A DNA stretch of 64,000 nt from Candidatus Blastococcus massiliensis AP3 (GTDB taxonomy: Bacteria > Actinomycetota > Actinomycetes > Mycobacteriales > Geodermatophilaceae): assembly GCF_000582785.1 (NCBI RefSeq), contig NZ_HG931174.1, positions 84,273 through 148,272 on the forward strand, in the 5' to 3' direction. Positions within the stretch are counted from its first letter, which is position 1; every line of letters starts with the position of its first letter. Below the pieces are notes generated by a model. It was not told where the DNA came from. It saw only the letters and a list, made by a program, of their open reading frames with translations, and made no database searches. The position numbers were made by a program, and so were the translations under genes. This document shows, piece by piece, positions 49,098-60,022 of this stretch.

Positions 49098-50078
49098 TCA
49101 CTCCGGCTGGAGGTACTTCGCGGCCTCGCGGACATGGGTCATGGCCGCCCGGGCATGGGCGGGGGTCGCACCGGCCAGGCCGCAGGCCGGGGTGAGGGTG
49201 ACCGCGTCCGGCAGCCGGTCGGCGGGGAACCCGAGCTCCCGCCAGAAGGCCTGCACCCGGCTCGCCGTCGCCTTCGGCTCGGGCAACGCGGCGTCGGTGC
49301 CCGGCACCACCCCGACCAGCAGCTGCACCCCGGCCTCGATCGCGGTGCCGACGGCGTCCAGGTCCTGCACCAGCCCGAGGTCGAACGACAGCCCGGCCGC
49401 GCCGGCGGCACGGAAGAGGTCCAGCGGCATCCGCTGCGCGCAGCAGTGCACGACGACGTCACCGGGCAGCGCGTCGAGCATCGCCCGGAGCTCCTCCTCC
49501 ACCACCGCGGCGGCCACCGCGGGCAGCTTCCCGAAGCCGCTGGCCGTCGGCAGCCCGCCCTGCAGCACCGCGGGCACGCTCGGCTCGTCCAGCTGGACGG
49601 CGATGCGGGCACCCGGCACGCGCGCGCCGACCTCGGCGACGTGCGCGGCCAGCCCTTCGGCGAGCGACTGCGCGAGGTCGCGGCGCGCACCCGGGTCGAC
49701 GACGGCGCGCTCCCCGCGGGTCCGCTCCAGGGAGGCGGCCAGCGTCCACGGGCCGGCGGCCTGCAGCTTCAGCGGCCCCTGGTAGCCCTCGGTCTGCTCG
49801 AGCAGGGCGTCCAGATCACGTGCCAGGAACTCCTGCGCCCGCCGCTGGTCGCCGCCCGAGCGTGGCACCAGCCGCCAGCCGGCCGGCGTGAGGTCGACGG
49901 CGAGGTCCACGAGCAGCCCGGCCGTGCGCCCGATCATGTCCGCGCCGGCGCCGCGGCCGGGCAGCTCGGGCAGGTGCGGCATCCCGGGCAGCTCACCGAG
50001 GACGAGCCGGACCGCCTCCGCCGGATCGGCGCCGGGCAGCGACCCGACGCCCGTGGCGGCGCCCCAGGACGACGTCAC
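49098..50078 (-). CDS. MetE C-terminal-domain-like protein (Rv3015c-type)
   Basis: A 326-residue TIM-barrel protein resembling the catalytic C-terminal half of cobalamin-independent methionine synthase, without the N-terminal half. Zinc-ligand positions are kept: HCC in [15 protein letters not shown] and Cys in [23 protein letters not shown] and PGWRLVP-type loops fit a UROD/MetE-like barrel. The GTG at 50078 overlaps the mnmA stop by 4 bases, so it is the last gene of the MFS-iscS-mnmA operon. Because MnmA and IscS move sulfur onto tRNA, a methyl or sulfur-related job is tempting, but the substrate is unknown. Confidence 0.85.
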   Translation of the reverse strand: MTSSWGAATGVGSLPGADPAEAVRLVLGELPGMPHLPELPGRGAGADMIGRTAGLLVDLAVDLTPAGWRLVPRSGGDQRRAQEFLARDLDALLEQTEGYQGPLKLQAAGPWTLAASLERTRGERAVVDPGARRDLAQSLAEGLAAHVAEVGARVPGARIAVQLDEPSVPAVLQGGLPTASGFGKLPAVAAAVVEEELRAMLDALPGDVVVHCCAQRMPLDLFRAAGAAGLSFDLGLVQDLDAVGTAIEAGVQLLVGVVPGTDAALPEPKATASRVQAFWRELGFPADRLPDAVTLTPACGLAGATPAHARAAMTHVREAAKYLQPE

Positions 50079-51142
50079 AGAGCCACGGCCGCCTGCCCGA
50101 CGACCCGGTCACCGCGCTCGGCGTCCGGCTCGTAGAGGACGGCGGACTGCCCCGGGGCCACGCCCCGCTGCGACTCGGCCAGCGCGATGCTCAGCCCGCC
50201 GTCGTCGGTGGCGCGCACCTCGCAGGCGACCGGACTGCCGTGGGCCCGGAGCTGGACCTCGAAGCGCCCCGGCAGGGCCGGCGCCGCACCCGTCCACGTC
50301 GGAGCACCGGTGCGCACCTCGTCGACCGAGGCGAGGTCGGCCGTGCCGATGGTCACCGTGCGGCTGACCGGCTCGATGCCCAGCACGTACCGCGGTCGCG
50401 AGTCCCCGGCGCTCACGCCCAGCCCCTTGCGCTGGCCGATCGTGAAGCCGTAGGTCCCGTCGTGCTCGCCGACGGTCGTCCCGGTGGCGGCGTCCACCAC
50501 CGGACCCGGTCGGCTGCCGAGCTTCCGGGACAGGAAGCCGCGGGTGTCGCCGTCGGGGATGAAGCAGATGTCGTGCGAGTCGGGCTTGGCGGCGACGGCG
50601 AAGCCGCGCTCGGCCGCGATCTCCCGGACGCGGTCCTTGGTCATGCCGCCGAGCGGGAACATCGCCGCGGCCAGCTGCTCACCGGTCAGGACGGCCAGCA
50701 CGTAGGACTGGTCCTTGGCGGCGTCGACCGACCGGCGCAGGACGCCGTCGGCCAGCCGGGCGTGGTGCCCGGTCACGACGGCGTCGAAGCCCAGCGCCCG
50801 GGCCCGGTCCAGCACCGCCGAGAACTTGATCTTCTCGTTGCAGCGCAGGCACGGGTTCGGCGTCCTGCCCGCGGCGTACTCGGCCACGAAGTCGTCGACG
50901 ACGTCCTCGGTGAACCGGTCGGCCATGTCCCACACGTAGAACGGGATGCCGAGCTCGTCGGCGACCCGGCGGGCGTCGTGCGAGTCCTCGACGCTGCAGC
51001 AGCCGCGCGAGCCGCTGCGCAGCGTCTGCCGGTTCTGCGACAGCGCCAGGTGCACCCCGGTGACGTCGTGTCCGGCGTCCACGGCCAGCGCCGCGGCGAC
51101 GGCGGAGTCCACTCCCCCGCTCATCGCGGCGAGGATCCTCAC
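50075..51142 (-). CDS. mnmA: tRNA-specific 2-thiouridylase
   Basis: MnmA inserts the 2-thio group at the wobble U34 of tRNA-Lys, -Glu and -Gln. The 355-residue protein has the SGGVDS PP-loop at residues 8-13, [12 protein letters not shown] and SHDICFI with the two catalytic Cys, and [11 protein letters not shown]. The sulfur comes through IscS, whose gene precedes it with a 4-base overlap. GTG 51142 is chosen because it begins just before the P-loop and overlaps the iscS stop as GTGA; longer frames run through iscS antisense-free but out of family. Confidence 0.95.
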   Translation of the reverse strand: MRILAAMSGGVDSAVAAALAVDAGHDVTGVHLALSQNRQTLRSGSRGCCSVEDSHDARRVADELGIPFYVWDMADRFTEDVVDDFVAEYAAGRTPNPCLRCNEKIKFSAVLDRARALGFDAVVTGHHARLADGVLRRSVDAAKDQSYVLAVLTGEQLAAAMFPLGGMTKDRVREIAAERGFAVAAKPDSHDICFIPDGDTRGFLSRKLGSRPGPVVDAATGTTVGEHDGTYGFTIGQRKGLGVSAGDSRPRYVLGIEPVSRTVTIGTADLASVDEVRTGAPTWTGAAPALPGRFEVQLRAHGSPVACEVRATDDGGLSIALAESQRGVAPGQSAVLYEPDAERGDRVVGQAAVAL

Positions 51143-52329
51143 GACCGGCCCATCCCGGCGCGGCGCGCCCGCTCCACCACGGGGGCGATCACCTCGAGGA
51201 CGGCGTCGACGTCGGCGTCGGCGGAGGTGTGGCCGAGGCTGAACCGCAGCGAGCTGCGGGCGCGGTCCGCGTCGGCCCCCACGGCCAGCAGCACGTGGCT
51301 GGGCCGGGCCACCCCGGCGCTGCACGCCGAGCCCGTGGAGCACTCGATGCCCTTGGCGTCGAGCAGCATGAGCAGGGCGTCGCCCTCGGCACCGGGGAAG
51401 GACAGGTGCGCGTTGCCGGGCAGCCGCCCCGGCCCGCCGGCGACGACGTCGTCCAGCGGGGCGCCGTTGAGCTGGGCGTCGGGTACCTGCGCCACGACCC
51501 CGGCCACGAGCCGGTCGCGCAGCGCGGCCAGCCGGGCGGCCCGCTCCTCGCGGGTGGCGACGGCGCTCGCCGCGGCGGTCGCCAGGCCGACGATCGCGGC
51601 GACGTCGAGCGTCCCCGACCGGACGTCGCGCTCCTGGCCGCCGCCGTGCAGCAGCGGGGTGCACTCGACGTCGCGGCGCAGCAGCAGCACCCCCGCGCCC
51701 ATCGGCCCGCCCAGCTTGTGCCCGGTCATGGTGAGGGCGTCGACCCCGCTCGCGCCGAAGTCCACCGGCACCTGCCCGACCGCCTGGACGGCGTCGGTGT
51801 GCAGCGGCACCCCCACGGCGTGCGCGGTCTCGGCCAGCACCGCGATGTCGCTGACCGTGCCGATCTCGTTGTTGGCCCACATGGCGCTGGCCAGAGCCAC
51901 GTCCCGTCCGTCGCCCAGCGCGTCGGCCAGTGCCTCGGGACTGACCCGCCCGGTCGGCCCGACCGGCAGCCAGGTGACCTCGGCCCCGTCGTGCTTGATC
52001 AGCCACTCGACGCTGTCCAGGACGGCGTGGTGCTCGGCGGGACTGACCACGAGCCGGCGCCGCTGGGCGTCGGCGGCCCGGCGGGCCCAGAACAGGCCCT
52101 TGACCGCCAGGTTGTCGCTCTCGGTGCCCCCGCCGGTGAACAGCACCTCCGAGGGGCGGGCGCCCAGCGCCTCGGCCAGCCGCTCGCGCGACTGCTCGGC
52201 CACCCGGCGCGCGGCGCGACCGCTGGCATGCAGGGAGGACGCGTTGCCGACGCGGCCCAGCTGCTCGCTCATCGCGGCCAGCACCTCGGGGAGCACCGGG
52301 GTCGTCGCCGCATGGTCCAGGTAGGTCAT
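51139..52329 (-). CDS. iscS: Cysteine desulfurase (IscS/NifS family)
   Basis: PLP enzyme that takes sulfur from cysteine for MnmA and Fe-S assembly. The 396-residue protein reads [18 protein letters not shown] at the N-terminus, [38 protein letters not shown] (PLP Lys) and [17 protein letters not shown] with the active-site Cys in the short form of the loop. ATG 52329 overlaps the MFS stop as ATGA. Equivalent to Rv3025c. Confidence 0.96.
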   Translation of the reverse strand: MTYLDHAATTPVLPEVLAAMSEQLGRVGNASSLHASGRAARRVAEQSRERLAEALGARPSEVLFTGGGTESDNLAVKGLFWARRAADAQRRRLVVSPAEHHAVLDSVEWLIKHDGAEVTWLPVGPTGRVSPEALADALGDGRDVALASAMWANNEIGTVSDIAVLAETAHAVGVPLHTDAVQAVGQVPVDFGASGVDALTMTGHKLGGPMGAGVLLLRRDVECTPLLHGGGQERDVRSGTLDVAAIVGLATAAASAVATREERAARLAALRDRLVAGVVAQVPDAQLNGAPLDDVVAGGPGRLPGNAHLSFPGAEGDALLMLLDAKGIECSTGSACSAGVARPSHVLLAVGADADRARSSLRFSLGHTSADADVDAVLEVIAPVVERARRAGMGRS

Positions 52330-53717
52330 GTCGCCGCCAGGGTAGTCGCGCCCGCCGGGGCCTCCTGCCCCGACGGGACCGTGCGGTCGGCCACCCGGGC
52401 ACCCACGAGCGCCGGGACGGTGAGGACGGCGACCGCGGCGACCACCGCGGGCCACAGCGCACCCCCGCCGTCCGCCGCCCCGGCCACCAGGACGCCCGCC
52501 AGCCCCACGCACAGGGCCGACGCGGTGACGTCGGAGATCTGGAAGGCAGCGGAGTTGGCACCGCGGTCGGCCTCGGGCGACTGGTCGAGCAGCAGCACGC
52601 CGACGCTGGGCATGCCCAGCCCCATGCCGACACCGGCCACGGCCCAGGTCAGGTAGGCCGGCCAGCCGCCCAGGGCCGGGATCGCGGTCGTGGCCGTCGC
52701 GGCGAGCCCGAGGGCGAGCAGCAGGAACCCGGCACGCAGCACCCGCTCCCGCGGCACGTGCGTCAGTCGCCCCTGGAGCTGCGCGGCGGTCACCCAGCCG
52801 ACGGCCCCCGCGGTCAGCGGCAGCCCGGCGGTGGTGGCGCTCCACCCGTGCTGCGTGGTGAGGACGAACGGGAGCAGGGCGTCCATGCCGAAGAAGGAAC
52901 CGGCCAGCAGCCCGCGGCCGGCGATCACGGCCGGGATGCCCGGGCGGGCGCGGACCGTGCCGCGCGGCAGCAGCCGCCGCAGTCCGGCGGCCAGGGCCAG
53001 GGCGCCCAGGACGGCCAGGCCGGCCGCGGCGAGGTCGAGTCGCTGACCGGCGTAGAGGCAGGTGGCGATGCCGACCCCGGTCAGCAGCGCCCACGGGACG
53101 TTGCTGGCCCGGCGGCGTGCCGGCTCCGGATCGGGTGCGTGCCCCGATCCGCCGCTGAACAGCAGTGCCAGCCCCGCCCCGACGAGCGGCAGCAGCCCGA
53201 GGAAGACGCCGCGCCAGCCGATGTGCGTGGTCACCAGCCCGGCGACCAGCGGTCCGATCAGCGCGGGCAGCACCCATCCGGCCGCGAAGGCGCCGAACAG
53301 CCGCGGGCGGAGCTCTGAGGAGAACGCCTGCCCGGCGATGACGTAGAGCAGCACGATGACGATGCCGGCGCCGAGCCCCTGCACCGCCCGGCCCAGGACG
53401 AGCACGGCCATGCTCTGGGCGAGGCCGGCGATCAGCAGCCCGGTCGCGAACAACGCCACTCCGGCGAGCACGCCCGGGCGCGGCGGCCTCCGGTCGCCCA
53501 CCTCGCCGCCGATCACCATGCCGGCCACGGACGCCACGAGGAAGGCGCTGAAGGTCCAGGCGTACCAGGCGACGCCGTCGAGCTCGGCGACGGCGGTCGG
53601 CATCGCCGTCCCCACGGCCATCGCCTCGAAGGCGATGAGGGTGACGAGGGTGAGCAGTCCGATCGTCGCCCGACGGTGCTCCGCGTCCCAGATGCTCGCC
53701 GCCGCAGTCCCGTCCAC
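52326..53717 (-). CDS. MFS transporter (drug/H+ antiporter type, 14-TM-like)
   Basis: A 463-residue membrane permease with 12-14 helices. [30 protein letters not shown] begins the first helix as in DHA2-type multidrug exporters (EmrB/QacA-like); motif A appears as [13 protein letters not shown] and motif C-like [12 protein letters not shown] later. Substrate unknown. GTG 53717 is the start. It is the first gene of an operon with iscS and mnmA through 4-base overlaps, which is an odd companion for sulfur transfer. No regulator sits beside it. Confidence 0.87.
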   Translation of the reverse strand: MDGTAAASIWDAEHRRATIGLLTLVTLIAFEAMAVGTAMPTAVAELDGVAWYAWTFSAFLVASVAGMVIGGEVGDRRPPRPGVLAGVALFATGLLIAGLAQSMAVLVLGRAVQGLGAGIVIVLLYVIAGQAFSSELRPRLFGAFAAGWVLPALIGPLVAGLVTTHIGWRGVFLGLLPLVGAGLALLFSGGSGHAPDPEPARRRASNVPWALLTGVGIATCLYAGQRLDLAAAGLAVLGALALAAGLRRLLPRGTVRARPGIPAVIAGRGLLAGSFFGMDALLPFVLTTQHGWSATTAGLPLTAGAVGWVTAAQLQGRLTHVPRERVLRAGFLLLALGLAATATTAIPALGGWPAYLTWAVAGVGMGLGMPSVGVLLLDQSPEADRGANSAAFQISDVTASALCVGLAGVLVAGAADGGGALWPAVVAAVAVLTVPALVGARVADRTVPSGQEAPAGATTLAAT

Positions 53718-53783
53718 GAACCGCCCAACCGTCCGGGTGCCCCGGAGCTTCCCGCTCCGGGGCCCGGATCCGGACGATCGGCG

Positions 53784-54458
53784 TCAGCCGCGGACGGCCA
53801 CGCTCTCCCCCGGGACGGCGGCCGGTGCCGTCTCCTCCTCCGGCCGGCTCAGCGCCCGCCCGAGCAGGACCAGCGCGACCGTCGCGACCGCGATCCCGGC
53901 GACCTCGGTCGCCTTCACGGTGAACTCGGTCGCGACGAAGGCCCCGATGCCGAGCAGCCAGCAGGCCAGCGCCGCCCACGGGAGCGCCCCGGCCCGCCGT
54001 GCCCGGAGCAGTCCCGCGGCGAGGACCACCGGGCCGAGGAGCAGGGCGGGCAGGGTGAGCACCAGCGGCAGGAAGCCCGGGCCGACGTCGGCGTTCGCGA
54101 CCGTCTCGGCCGCCTCCCGGCCGATCGCCGGGTCGGTCAGCTGGTACATGTGCAGGTTGAAGGCGCCGCGGCCGGCGGCGAGCCAGACCCCGCCGAGCCC
54201 CAGCATCACGGTGCCGGCACGCATCAGGCCACTGCCGCGGCCGGAGACGTCCGCTCGCCCGGCCACGACGGCCGCGGCCACGAGCAGCACCCCGGCCAGG
54301 GCGAACAGCGCGGTGGCGAGGGCCTGCATGGGGCGGTCGGCGGCGACGGCCGCCAGCCGGTCGGACCAGGCGGTGCCCATGTCGGGGAGCACCGCCTGGC
54401 CGGCGGTCCAGGCGGCACCGGCGAGCAGGAGCAGCACGGGCAGGGACGAACGCTTCAC
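53784..54458 (-). CDS. Hypothetical multi-helix membrane protein
   Basis: A 224-residue protein with about six membrane helices: [93 protein letters not shown] and [15 protein letters not shown]. The sequence [23 protein letters not shown] links two helices. No domain is recognised, and no signal peptide other than the first helix. GTG 54458 follows GAGGAGATCC. It diverges from the histidine kinase over ~160 bp, so may be a target of that two-component system; this is inference. Confidence 0.78.
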   Translation of the reverse strand: MKRSSLPVLLLLAGAAWTAGQAVLPDMGTAWSDRLAAVAADRPMQALATALFALAGVLLVAAAVVAGRADVSGRGSGLMRAGTVMLGLGGVWLAAGRGAFNLHMYQLTDPAIGREAAETVANADVGPGFLPLVLTLPALLLGPVVLAAGLLRARRAGALPWAALACWLLGIGAFVATEFTVKATEVAGIAVATVALVLLGRALSRPEEETAPAAVPGESVAVRG

Positions 54459-54617
54459 GGGGATCTCCTCAGGACGACGTCGACGGACCCGCCGATCGTC
54501 AGCACCGGAACCGTCCCGGGAACTGGCGCGCGGCACCCGGCTGCCTGCACCACGCTCCAGGTGGATCCTGCAGCCCACTCCCTCCCCCGCAGCCGCCGCG
54601 ACTGCCACAGTGACGCG

Positions 54618-55979
54618 GTGCCCGCCGACGTCCTCATCGGGATCGTCCTGGTCGCCTGGCTCGCGTCGGGCCTGGCGGCCGTCTGCCTGACGCCGCGCAA
54701 CACCGCGGCGCGCACGCTGCTGCTGGCCGGTCTCCTGCTCGCGGCGAGCGCCCTGGCCGACTCGCTCGCCGCGGATCCCGACGTGGGCGACCTCCCCTTC
54801 GCCCTCCTGCGCACCGCCGGCTGGATGTCGTTCCTCGGTGCCGTCGCGGCCATCGTCGCGACCCTGGCCCGGCTCCCCGACGGCGCGGCCGACCGGCCGT
54901 GGCACGTCCGGCTCGCAGGGGGCCTGGCCGTGCTCGCCGTCGTCGCGCCGCTGCTGGAACTGGTGGGTTCGGAGTCCCTGGCGGTGGACGAGGACGGTGT
55001 GGTCCACGCCAACCCGCTGGCCGTCGACGCGCTCGAGCCACTGGCAGGTCTGGGCGCCGCCGTACGGGTCACCGAACCGGCCTGGGTGCTGCTGGGCGTC
55101 GCCGTGCTGGTGCTGCGGTGGCGCAGCGGGGATGCCGAGCGGCGGCGCGAGCTCAGCTGGGCCATCCGGAGCATCGCCCTCCTGGCCTGCCTCCTGCTGC
55201 TCATCGTGGTGGTCGAGGTCAGCGGCCTGCCCATCCCGCCCGAGCGGGTCTTCGTGCCGCTCTTCCTGCTGGCGCTCGCGCTGTTCCCCCTCGCCCTGCT
55301 CGTCGGGATCACCCGCCGGGTCCGCGTCCTGGAGGACCATCTGGTCGAGTCGCGCGAGCGGCTGGTCAGCGCCGAGGACGCCGCCCGGCGGACGCTGGAG
55401 CGCGACCTCCACGACGGAGTCCAGCAGCAGCTCGTCGCCGCGCTCTCGCTCGTGGCGCTGGCCTCGCGCCAGGCGTCCCGCCGTCCCGAGGAAGCCCGGG
55501 CCACCGTCGGTGAGGTCGGGCAGCGCATCCAGGACGCCATCACCGAACTGCGCGAACTGGTGCGCGGCCTGCGCCCGCCGGTGCTCGCCGACGCCGGACT
55601 GGTGGCCGCGGTGGAGAGCCGGCTGACCGGCCTGCCCGCCCGGGTCGAGCTGGAGACGCCGCTGGGCCCGGCCGACCGGTGCGCGCCCGCCGTGGAGGCC
55701 GCCGCCTACTTCGTCGCGACGGAGGCGGTCACCAACGCCCTCAAGCACGCGCCGGGCAGCCGGGTCGTGGTGCGCATCGACCTCGTCGACGATCGGCTGT
55801 GCCTCGAGGTGGCCGACGACGGCCCCGGGCTCCCGGACGACCCGCCGGCCGGGCCCGGCCCGAGCGGCCTCAGCGGTCTGCGGGACCGGGTGGAGTCGCT
55901 CCGCGGCACCTTCGCCGTCGTCCGCGCGCCCGGTGGCGGCACCGTCCTGCGGGCCTCGTTCCCGGCGGGAGGGAGGTGA
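54618..55979 (+). CDS. Sensor histidine kinase (NarL/DesK-type)
   Basis: A 453-residue HisKA_3 kinase. Seven hydrophobic segments (1-230) form a membrane sensor region; the DHp helix carries His265 in [18 protein letters not shown], the HisKA_3 signature; the HATPase domain has [17 protein letters not shown] and [15 protein letters not shown] 54618 is the start; upstream frame is antisense to a membrane protein. Signal unknown. It is co-transcribed with the response regulator, whose start lies against its stop. Confidence 0.92.
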   Translation: MPADVLIGIVLVAWLASGLAAVCLTPRNTAARTLLLAGLLLAASALADSLAADPDVGDLPFALLRTAGWMSFLGAVAAIVATLARLPDGAADRPWHVRLAGGLAVLAVVAPLLELVGSESLAVDEDGVVHANPLAVDALEPLAGLGAAVRVTEPAWVLLGVAVLVLRWRSGDAERRRELSWAIRSIALLACLLLLIVVVEVSGLPIPPERVFVPLFLLALALFPLALLVGITRRVRVLEDHLVESRERLVSAEDAARRTLERDLHDGVQQQLVAALSLVALASRQASRRPEEARATVGEVGQRIQDAITELRELVRGLRPPVLADAGLVAAVESRLTGLPARVELETPLGPADRCAPAVEAAAYFVATEAVTNALKHAPGSRVVVRIDLVDDRLCLEVADDGPGLPDDPPAGPGPSGLSGLRDRVESLRGTFAVVRAPGGGTVLRASFPAGGR

Positions 55980-55981
55980 CG

Positions 55982-56644
55982 GTGCGACTCGTGCTGGCCG
56001 ACGACAACTACCTGGTGCGCGAGGGCGTGCGCCGACTCCTCGACGACGGACCCGAGGTCGAGACGGTGGGCACGGCCGCCAGCGCACCGGAGCTGCTGGC
56101 GCGCGTGGCGCAGCTGCGTCCCGACGTCGTCCTCACCGACATCCGGATGCCGCCGGGGTTCAGCACCGACGGGATCACCGCGGCACGGCAGATCCGGGCC
56201 GAGCACCCCGGCGTCGGCGTCGTCGTGCTCTCGCAGCACGCCGACGCGTCGTACGCGACCACGCTGTTCAGCGCCGGCACGGCGGGTCTGGGTTACCTGC
56301 TCAAGGACCGCGTGTCCGACCGCGACGAGCTGGTCCGCGCGCTGCGCGCGGTGCACGACGGCGGCTCCGTGGTCGACCCGGCCGTCGTCGACGCGTTGGT
56401 GGCCGCGGGACGGCGCACCCGCGACTCACCGGTGAACCGGCTGACCGGCCGGGAGCTGGACGTGCTGCGCGAGATGGCGCAGGGGCGGACGAACGGCGCG
56501 ATCGCGGCCCGGCTGCACGTCTCGGAGTCCGCCGTCAGCAAGCACGTCGCGGCCATCTTCGCCGCGCTGGGCCTGCACGAGTCGCGGCAGGTGGACCGCC
56601 GGGTGAGCGCCGTCCTGGCCTGGCTGGAGCACCGGGACCCCTGA
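55982..56644 (+). CDS. NarL/FixJ-family response regulator
   Basis: A 220-residue regulator. The receiver domain has the acidic pair [16 protein letters not shown], phospho-acceptor Asp53 in [11 protein letters not shown], and Lys in GYLLKDRV. The LuxR-type helix-turn-helix is [51 protein letters not shown] 55982 has the ribosome-binding site GGGAGGTGA at 5-bp spacing; GTG 55976, which overlaps the kinase stop, is an alternative two residues longer. Partner is the kinase just upstream. A strong hairpin follows. Confidence 0.93.
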   Translation: MRLVLADDNYLVREGVRRLLDDGPEVETVGTAASAPELLARVAQLRPDVVLTDIRMPPGFSTDGITAARQIRAEHPGVGVVVLSQHADASYATTLFSAGTAGLGYLLKDRVSDRDELVRALRAVHDGGSVVDPAVVDALVAAGRRTRDSPVNRLTGRELDVLREMAQGRTNGAIAARLHVSESAVSKHVAAIFAALGLHESRQVDRRVSAVLAWLEHRDP

Positions 56645-56648
56645 GATC

Positions 56649-56690
56649 GCGTCGAGCGCCGGCCCCCGTACGGGGACCGGCGCTCGACGC
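56649..56690. terminator. Bidirectional hairpin terminator between response regulator and etfA
   Basis: GCGTCGAGCGCCGG and its reverse complement CCGGCGCTCGACGC (14 bp, perfect) enclose a further CCCC/GGGG stem with loop GTA. It starts 5 bp after the regulator stop and lies 16 bp from the etfA stop on the other strand. Confidence 0.85.
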
Positions 56691-56705
56691 GAGGTGCTGC
56701 TGTCG

Positions 56706-57668
56706 TTACTTGCGGGCCTGGATCAGCTCGGTGGCCTGCGGGACGACGGTGTTGAGGTCACCGATGACACCGAAGTCGGCGAGCTCGAAGATCGGCGCCT
56801 CCGGGTCCTTGTTGATGGCGACGATCGTCTTCGACGTCTGCATGCCGGCGCGGTGCTGGATCGCACCGGAGATGCCGACCGCCACGTACAGGTTCGGCGA
56901 GACGGTCTTGCCGGTCTGCCCGACCTGGAAGCTGTGCGGGTAGAAGCCGGAGTCGACCGCGGCACGCGAGGCACCGACGGCCGCGCCGAGCGAGTCGGCC
57001 AGCGCCTCGATGATCGAGAAGTTCTCGGCGCTGGCGACACCACGACCACCCGAGACCACGATGGAGGCCTCGGTGAGCTCGGGACGGCTGCTCTTCTGCT
57101 CGACCACGCGGTCGGTGACCTTGGCCTGCTTGGCGGCGTCGGAGACCGACACCGACACGGCCTGCTCGGCACCCGCGGCCGCAGCCGGCTCGGGGGTGAC
57201 CGAGTTGCCGCGCAGGGTGTAGATCGGCGTGCCGGCGGTGACCTTCGAGTGCACGATCACCGCGCCGGCGAAGGCGGCCTGCGTGGCGGTGCCGTCGGCG
57301 GCGATCTCGGTGACGTCGGTCAGGAAACCGCTGCCGATCTTGATCGCCAGCCGGGCGGCGACCTCCTTGCCCTCGGGCGAGGAGGGGATGACGACGGCGG
57401 CCGGCGACTTCTCGCCCACCAGCTGCGCCAGCACCTCGGCCTTGGGCGCGACGAGGAACTCGTCGATCTCGGGGGCCTCGGCGACGTAGACGGTGGCGGC
57501 GCCGTACTCGGCGAGCTGGTCGCGCACGCCCGCGGCGGTGCCGGGCGCGGCGATGACGACCGCCGACGGCTCACCGAGCGCACGCGCCGCGGTGAGTGCT
57601 TCCAGGGTGGTCTTGCGGACTCCGCCGCCGGCCGGGTTGAGCTCGGCCAGGACCAGGACCTCTGCCAT
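56706..57668 (-). CDS. etfA: Electron transfer flavoprotein alpha subunit
   Basis: FixB/EtfA carries FAD and passes electrons from acyl-CoA and related dehydrogenases to the respiratory chain. The 320-residue protein has the N-terminal adenine-nucleotide alpha-hydrolase-like domain ([22 protein letters not shown]) and the FAD-binding C-terminus [70 protein letters not shown] 57668 is 36 bp after etfB ends. Order etfB-etfA equals fixA-fixB (Rv3029c-Rv3028c). Confidence 0.97.
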   Translation of the reverse strand: MAEVLVLAELNPAGGGVRKTTLEALTAARALGEPSAVVIAAPGTAAGVRDQLAEYGAATVYVAEAPEIDEFLVAPKAEVLAQLVGEKSPAAVVIPSSPEGKEVAARLAIKIGSGFLTDVTEIAADGTATQAAFAGAVIVHSKVTAGTPIYTLRGNSVTPEPAAAAGAEQAVSVSVSDAAKQAKVTDRVVEQKSSRPELTEASIVVSGGRGVASAENFSIIEALADSLGAAVGASRAAVDSGFYPHSFQVGQTGKTVSPNLYVAVGISGAIQHRAGMQTSKTIVAINKDPEAPIFELADFGVIGDLNTVVPQATELIQARK

Positions 57669-57704
57669 GCGTGGGTTCTCCTCTTCCTTCGATCCGGGCC
57701 GGAC

Positions 57705-58484
57705 TCAGACGATCTTCTGGCTGGCGAGGTAGTCGACGAACTGCTGCCCGCCGTCGCCCTCGTCGGTGACCTTGACGCCCTCGCCCTTGGGCGGGCGGCC
57801 GGAGAAGTCGAGGACCTGGGTCGTGGCGTTGGCCAGCCCGACGGCCGAGGCGTCGACGCCGATGTCGGCCAGCGACTTGGTCTCGACCGGCTTCTTCTTG
57901 GCGGCCATGATCCCCTTGAACGAGGGGTAGCGCGGCTCGTTGATGGTGTCCCAGGTGGACACGATCGCCGGCAGCGGCGCCTCGACGGCCCAGTAGCCGC
58001 CGTCGGTCTGCCGCTCGATCTTCGCGGTGCCGCCGTCGACCGTGAGCTTGCGGGCACCCGACAGCTGCGGGAGCCCCAGGCGCTCGGCCAGCAGCGCCGG
58101 CATGACGCTCATCTGGCTGTCGGTCGCCTCGGCGCCGCAGATGATGAGGTCGTACTCCAGCTGCCCCAGGGCAGCGGCCAGGACGGCGCTGATCTGCACG
58201 GCGTCGGAGCCCTTGATGGCCTCGTCGGAGATGTGCACCGCCTTGTCGGCGCCCATGGAGAGCGCCTTGCGGATGGCGTCGGTGGCGCTGTCGGGGCCGA
58301 CGGTCAGCACGGTGACCTCGCCGCCCTGGGCCTCCTTCACCACGAGCGCCTCTTCGATGGCGTACTCGTCGATCTCGTTGACGACGTTGTCCGCGGCGGC
58401 GCGCGCGACGGTGTTGTCCGCCGGGTCCAGCTTGCGCTCGCTGCCGGAATCGGGGACCTGCTTGACCAGTACGACGATGTTCAC
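57705..58484 (-). CDS. etfB: Electron transfer flavoprotein beta subunit
   Basis: FixA/EtfB binds AMP and partners with EtfA. The 259-residue protein has VVLVKQVPDSGSERKLDP at the start, DEYAIEEALVVKEAQGGEVTVLTVGP, MGADKAVHISDE, ICGAEATDSQMSVMPALLAERLGLPQ and the family C-terminus. ATG 58484 has a fair ribosome-binding site in the preceding GTAGGTCTGGCG. With etfA it forms an operon; an enoyl-CoA hydratase gene nearby fits fatty-acid oxidation. Confidence 0.97.
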   Translation of the reverse strand: MNIVVLVKQVPDSGSERKLDPADNTVARAAADNVVNEIDEYAIEEALVVKEAQGGEVTVLTVGPDSATDAIRKALSMGADKAVHISDEAIKGSDAVQISAVLAAALGQLEYDLIICGAEATDSQMSVMPALLAERLGLPQLSGARKLTVDGGTAKIERQTDGGYWAVEAPLPAIVSTWDTINEPRYPSFKGIMAAKKKPVETKSLADIGVDASAVGLANATTQVLDFSGRPPKGEGVKVTDEGDGGQQFVDYLASQKIV

Positions 58485-58600
58485 GCCAGACCTACCTCCG
58501 CGACGGGGTCAGGGGGTGCGGGCATGAGGCCCGCCCAGCTCCGACCAAGGAGGTTACTTGCAGGTATGAGGGACGCGGCACGAGGGCCGGGTGAGCCACG

Positions 58601-59713
58601 TCACGAGGGGTCGCCCCATAGCCCCGTGCGGGCGAATCGCTGCAGCCTGGCGGCGTGCGGGGCCAGGTCCAGTCCCTGCGCGGCGACCCACTCGTCGGAG
58701 TAGTAGGTGTGCGCGTAGCGCTCCCCGCCGTCGCACAGGAGGGTGACCACGCTGCCCGTGCGGCCGGCGGCCACCATCTCGGCGACCAGCGCGAAGGCGC
58801 CCCACAGGTTGGTGCCGGTGGAGCCGCCGGCCCGTCTGCCGGTCGTCGTCGCCAGGTGCCGCATCGCGGCGAGCGAGCCGGCGTCGGGCACCCCGATCAT
58901 CCGGTCGACGATCGTGGGCACGAAGGAAGGCTCCACGCGCGGCCGGCCGATGCCCTCGATGCGGGAGGGCATCCCGGTGGTCCAGTCCGGCTCCCGGGCC
59001 GCGTAGCCGGGGAGGAACGCCGAGTTCTCCGGGTCGACGACGGCCAGCCGGGTGGGGTGCCGGCGGTAGCGGATGTACCGGCCGATCGTCGCGCTCGTGC
59101 CGCCCGTGCCGGCACCGACGACGACCCACTCGGGGACCGGGTGCCGCTCGGCGGAGAGCTGCTCGAAGATCGACTCGGCGATGTTGTTGTTGCCCCGCCA
59201 GTCGGTGGCGCGCTCGGCGAAGGTGAACTGGTCGAGGTAGTGGCCCCCGCACTCGGCGGCCAGCCGGCGGGCTTCGTCGTACATGTCCGGAGCCCGGTCG
59301 ACGAAGTGGCAGCGGCCCCCGTGGAACTCGATGAGGGCGATCTTCTCGGGGCTGGTCGAGCGCGGCATCACCGCGACGAAGGGCAGGCCGAGCATGCGGG
59401 CGAAGTAGGCCTCGCTCACCGCCGTCGATCCGCTGGAGGCCTCCACGACGGTGCTGCCCTCGGTGATCTGACCCGAGCACAGGCCGTAGAGGAACAGCGA
59501 CCGGGCGAGCCGGTGCTTGAGGCTGCCGGTCGGGTGGGTCGACTCGTCCTTGAGGTAGAGGTCGACACCCCACTCCGGGGGCAGCGGGTAGACGAGCAGG
59601 TGCGTGTCCGCGCTGCGCCGGGCGTCGGCCTCGACCGTCGCCACCGCCCGGTCGACCCACGCCCGGCCGGCGGGGTCCGAACGGTCGACGTCGTCTGGGC
59701 CCGATGAGCTCAT
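58601..59713 (-). CDS. cds1: PLP-dependent L-cysteine desulfhydrase (Cds1-like, cysteine synthase family)
   Basis: A 370-residue beta-family PLP enzyme. [27 protein letters not shown], the PLP lysine Lys66 in [35 protein letters not shown] (substrate loop), [20 protein letters not shown] and [36 protein letters not shown] are very like M. tuberculosis Cds1 (Rv3684), which breaks L-cysteine to sulfide, pyruvate and ammonia. It is distinct from CysK in the TGSLKHR and [10 protein letters not shown] segments. ATG 59713 and 59731 are both possible; neither has a strong ribosome-binding site. It is not in this place in M. tuberculosis, so it is a lineage-specific neighbour. Confidence 0.88.
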   Translation of the reverse strand: MSSSGPDDVDRSDPAGRAWVDRAVATVEADARRSADTHLLVYPLPPEWGVDLYLKDESTHPTGSLKHRLARSLFLYGLCSGQITEGSTVVEASSGSTAVSEAYFARMLGLPFVAVMPRSTSPEKIALIEFHGGRCHFVDRAPDMYDEARRLAAECGGHYLDQFTFAERATDWRGNNNIAESIFEQLSAERHPVPEWVVVGAGTGGTSATIGRYIRYRRHPTRLAVVDPENSAFLPGYAAREPDWTTGMPSRIEGIGRPRVEPSFVPTIVDRMIGVPDAGSLAAMRHLATTTGRRAGGSTGTNLWGAFALVAEMVAAGRTGSVVTLLCDGGERYAHTYYSDEWVAAQGLDLAPHAARLQRFARTGLWGDPS

Positions 59714-59740
59714 GCCCGCATGATCACGCATCCCCCTGGT

Positions 59741-59905
59741 TCAGGACGACGGACAGGCGCATCCCCGCGGCAGGTCGCCGGCCTGGGTGGCACGGCAGAA
59801 GCGCAGCGAGATGGTGTCGTGGGCGCTCAGCGGGTGCGGGCAGTTCCCGCAGGCGTCGGCGGGTGCGTGCTCGTCGGTGGGCGTGGCGGACGGTGCGGAG
59901 ACCAT
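59741..59905 (-). CDS. Small Cys-rich protein (RGCxC type)
   Basis: A 54-residue protein from ATG 59905, acidic N-terminus, then the motif CGNCPHPLSAHDTISLRFC and the end RGCACPSS: six Cys in all, with CxxC and CxC pairs, which points to zinc or iron binding. It resembles the small RGCVC-type proteins I recall from actinobacteria, with low certainty about that name. It sits 27 bp upstream of the cds1-like gene on the same strand, so co-transcription with a sulfide-releasing enzyme is likely. A longer start to 59938 is possible. Confidence 0.62.
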   Translation of the reverse strand: MVSAPSATPTDEHAPADACGNCPHPLSAHDTISLRFCRATQAGDLPRGCACPSS

Positions 59906-60022
59906 GGGTGAACCTGACCGGGCCGGCGACCGGCCCACGGCGTGCTCCTGGTCCCGGCACCGGCGACGGACGGCCGGCGCGCGAGGTGGACCAGGACCCC
60001 CCGGACGCTACGCCTCCCGGCG

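Noticed and set aside
51139-53979. A possible MFS-IscS fusion of 946 residues
   Set aside because: The N-terminal half is the MFS gene in another frame. IscS starts at ATG 52329 with an ATGA overlap.
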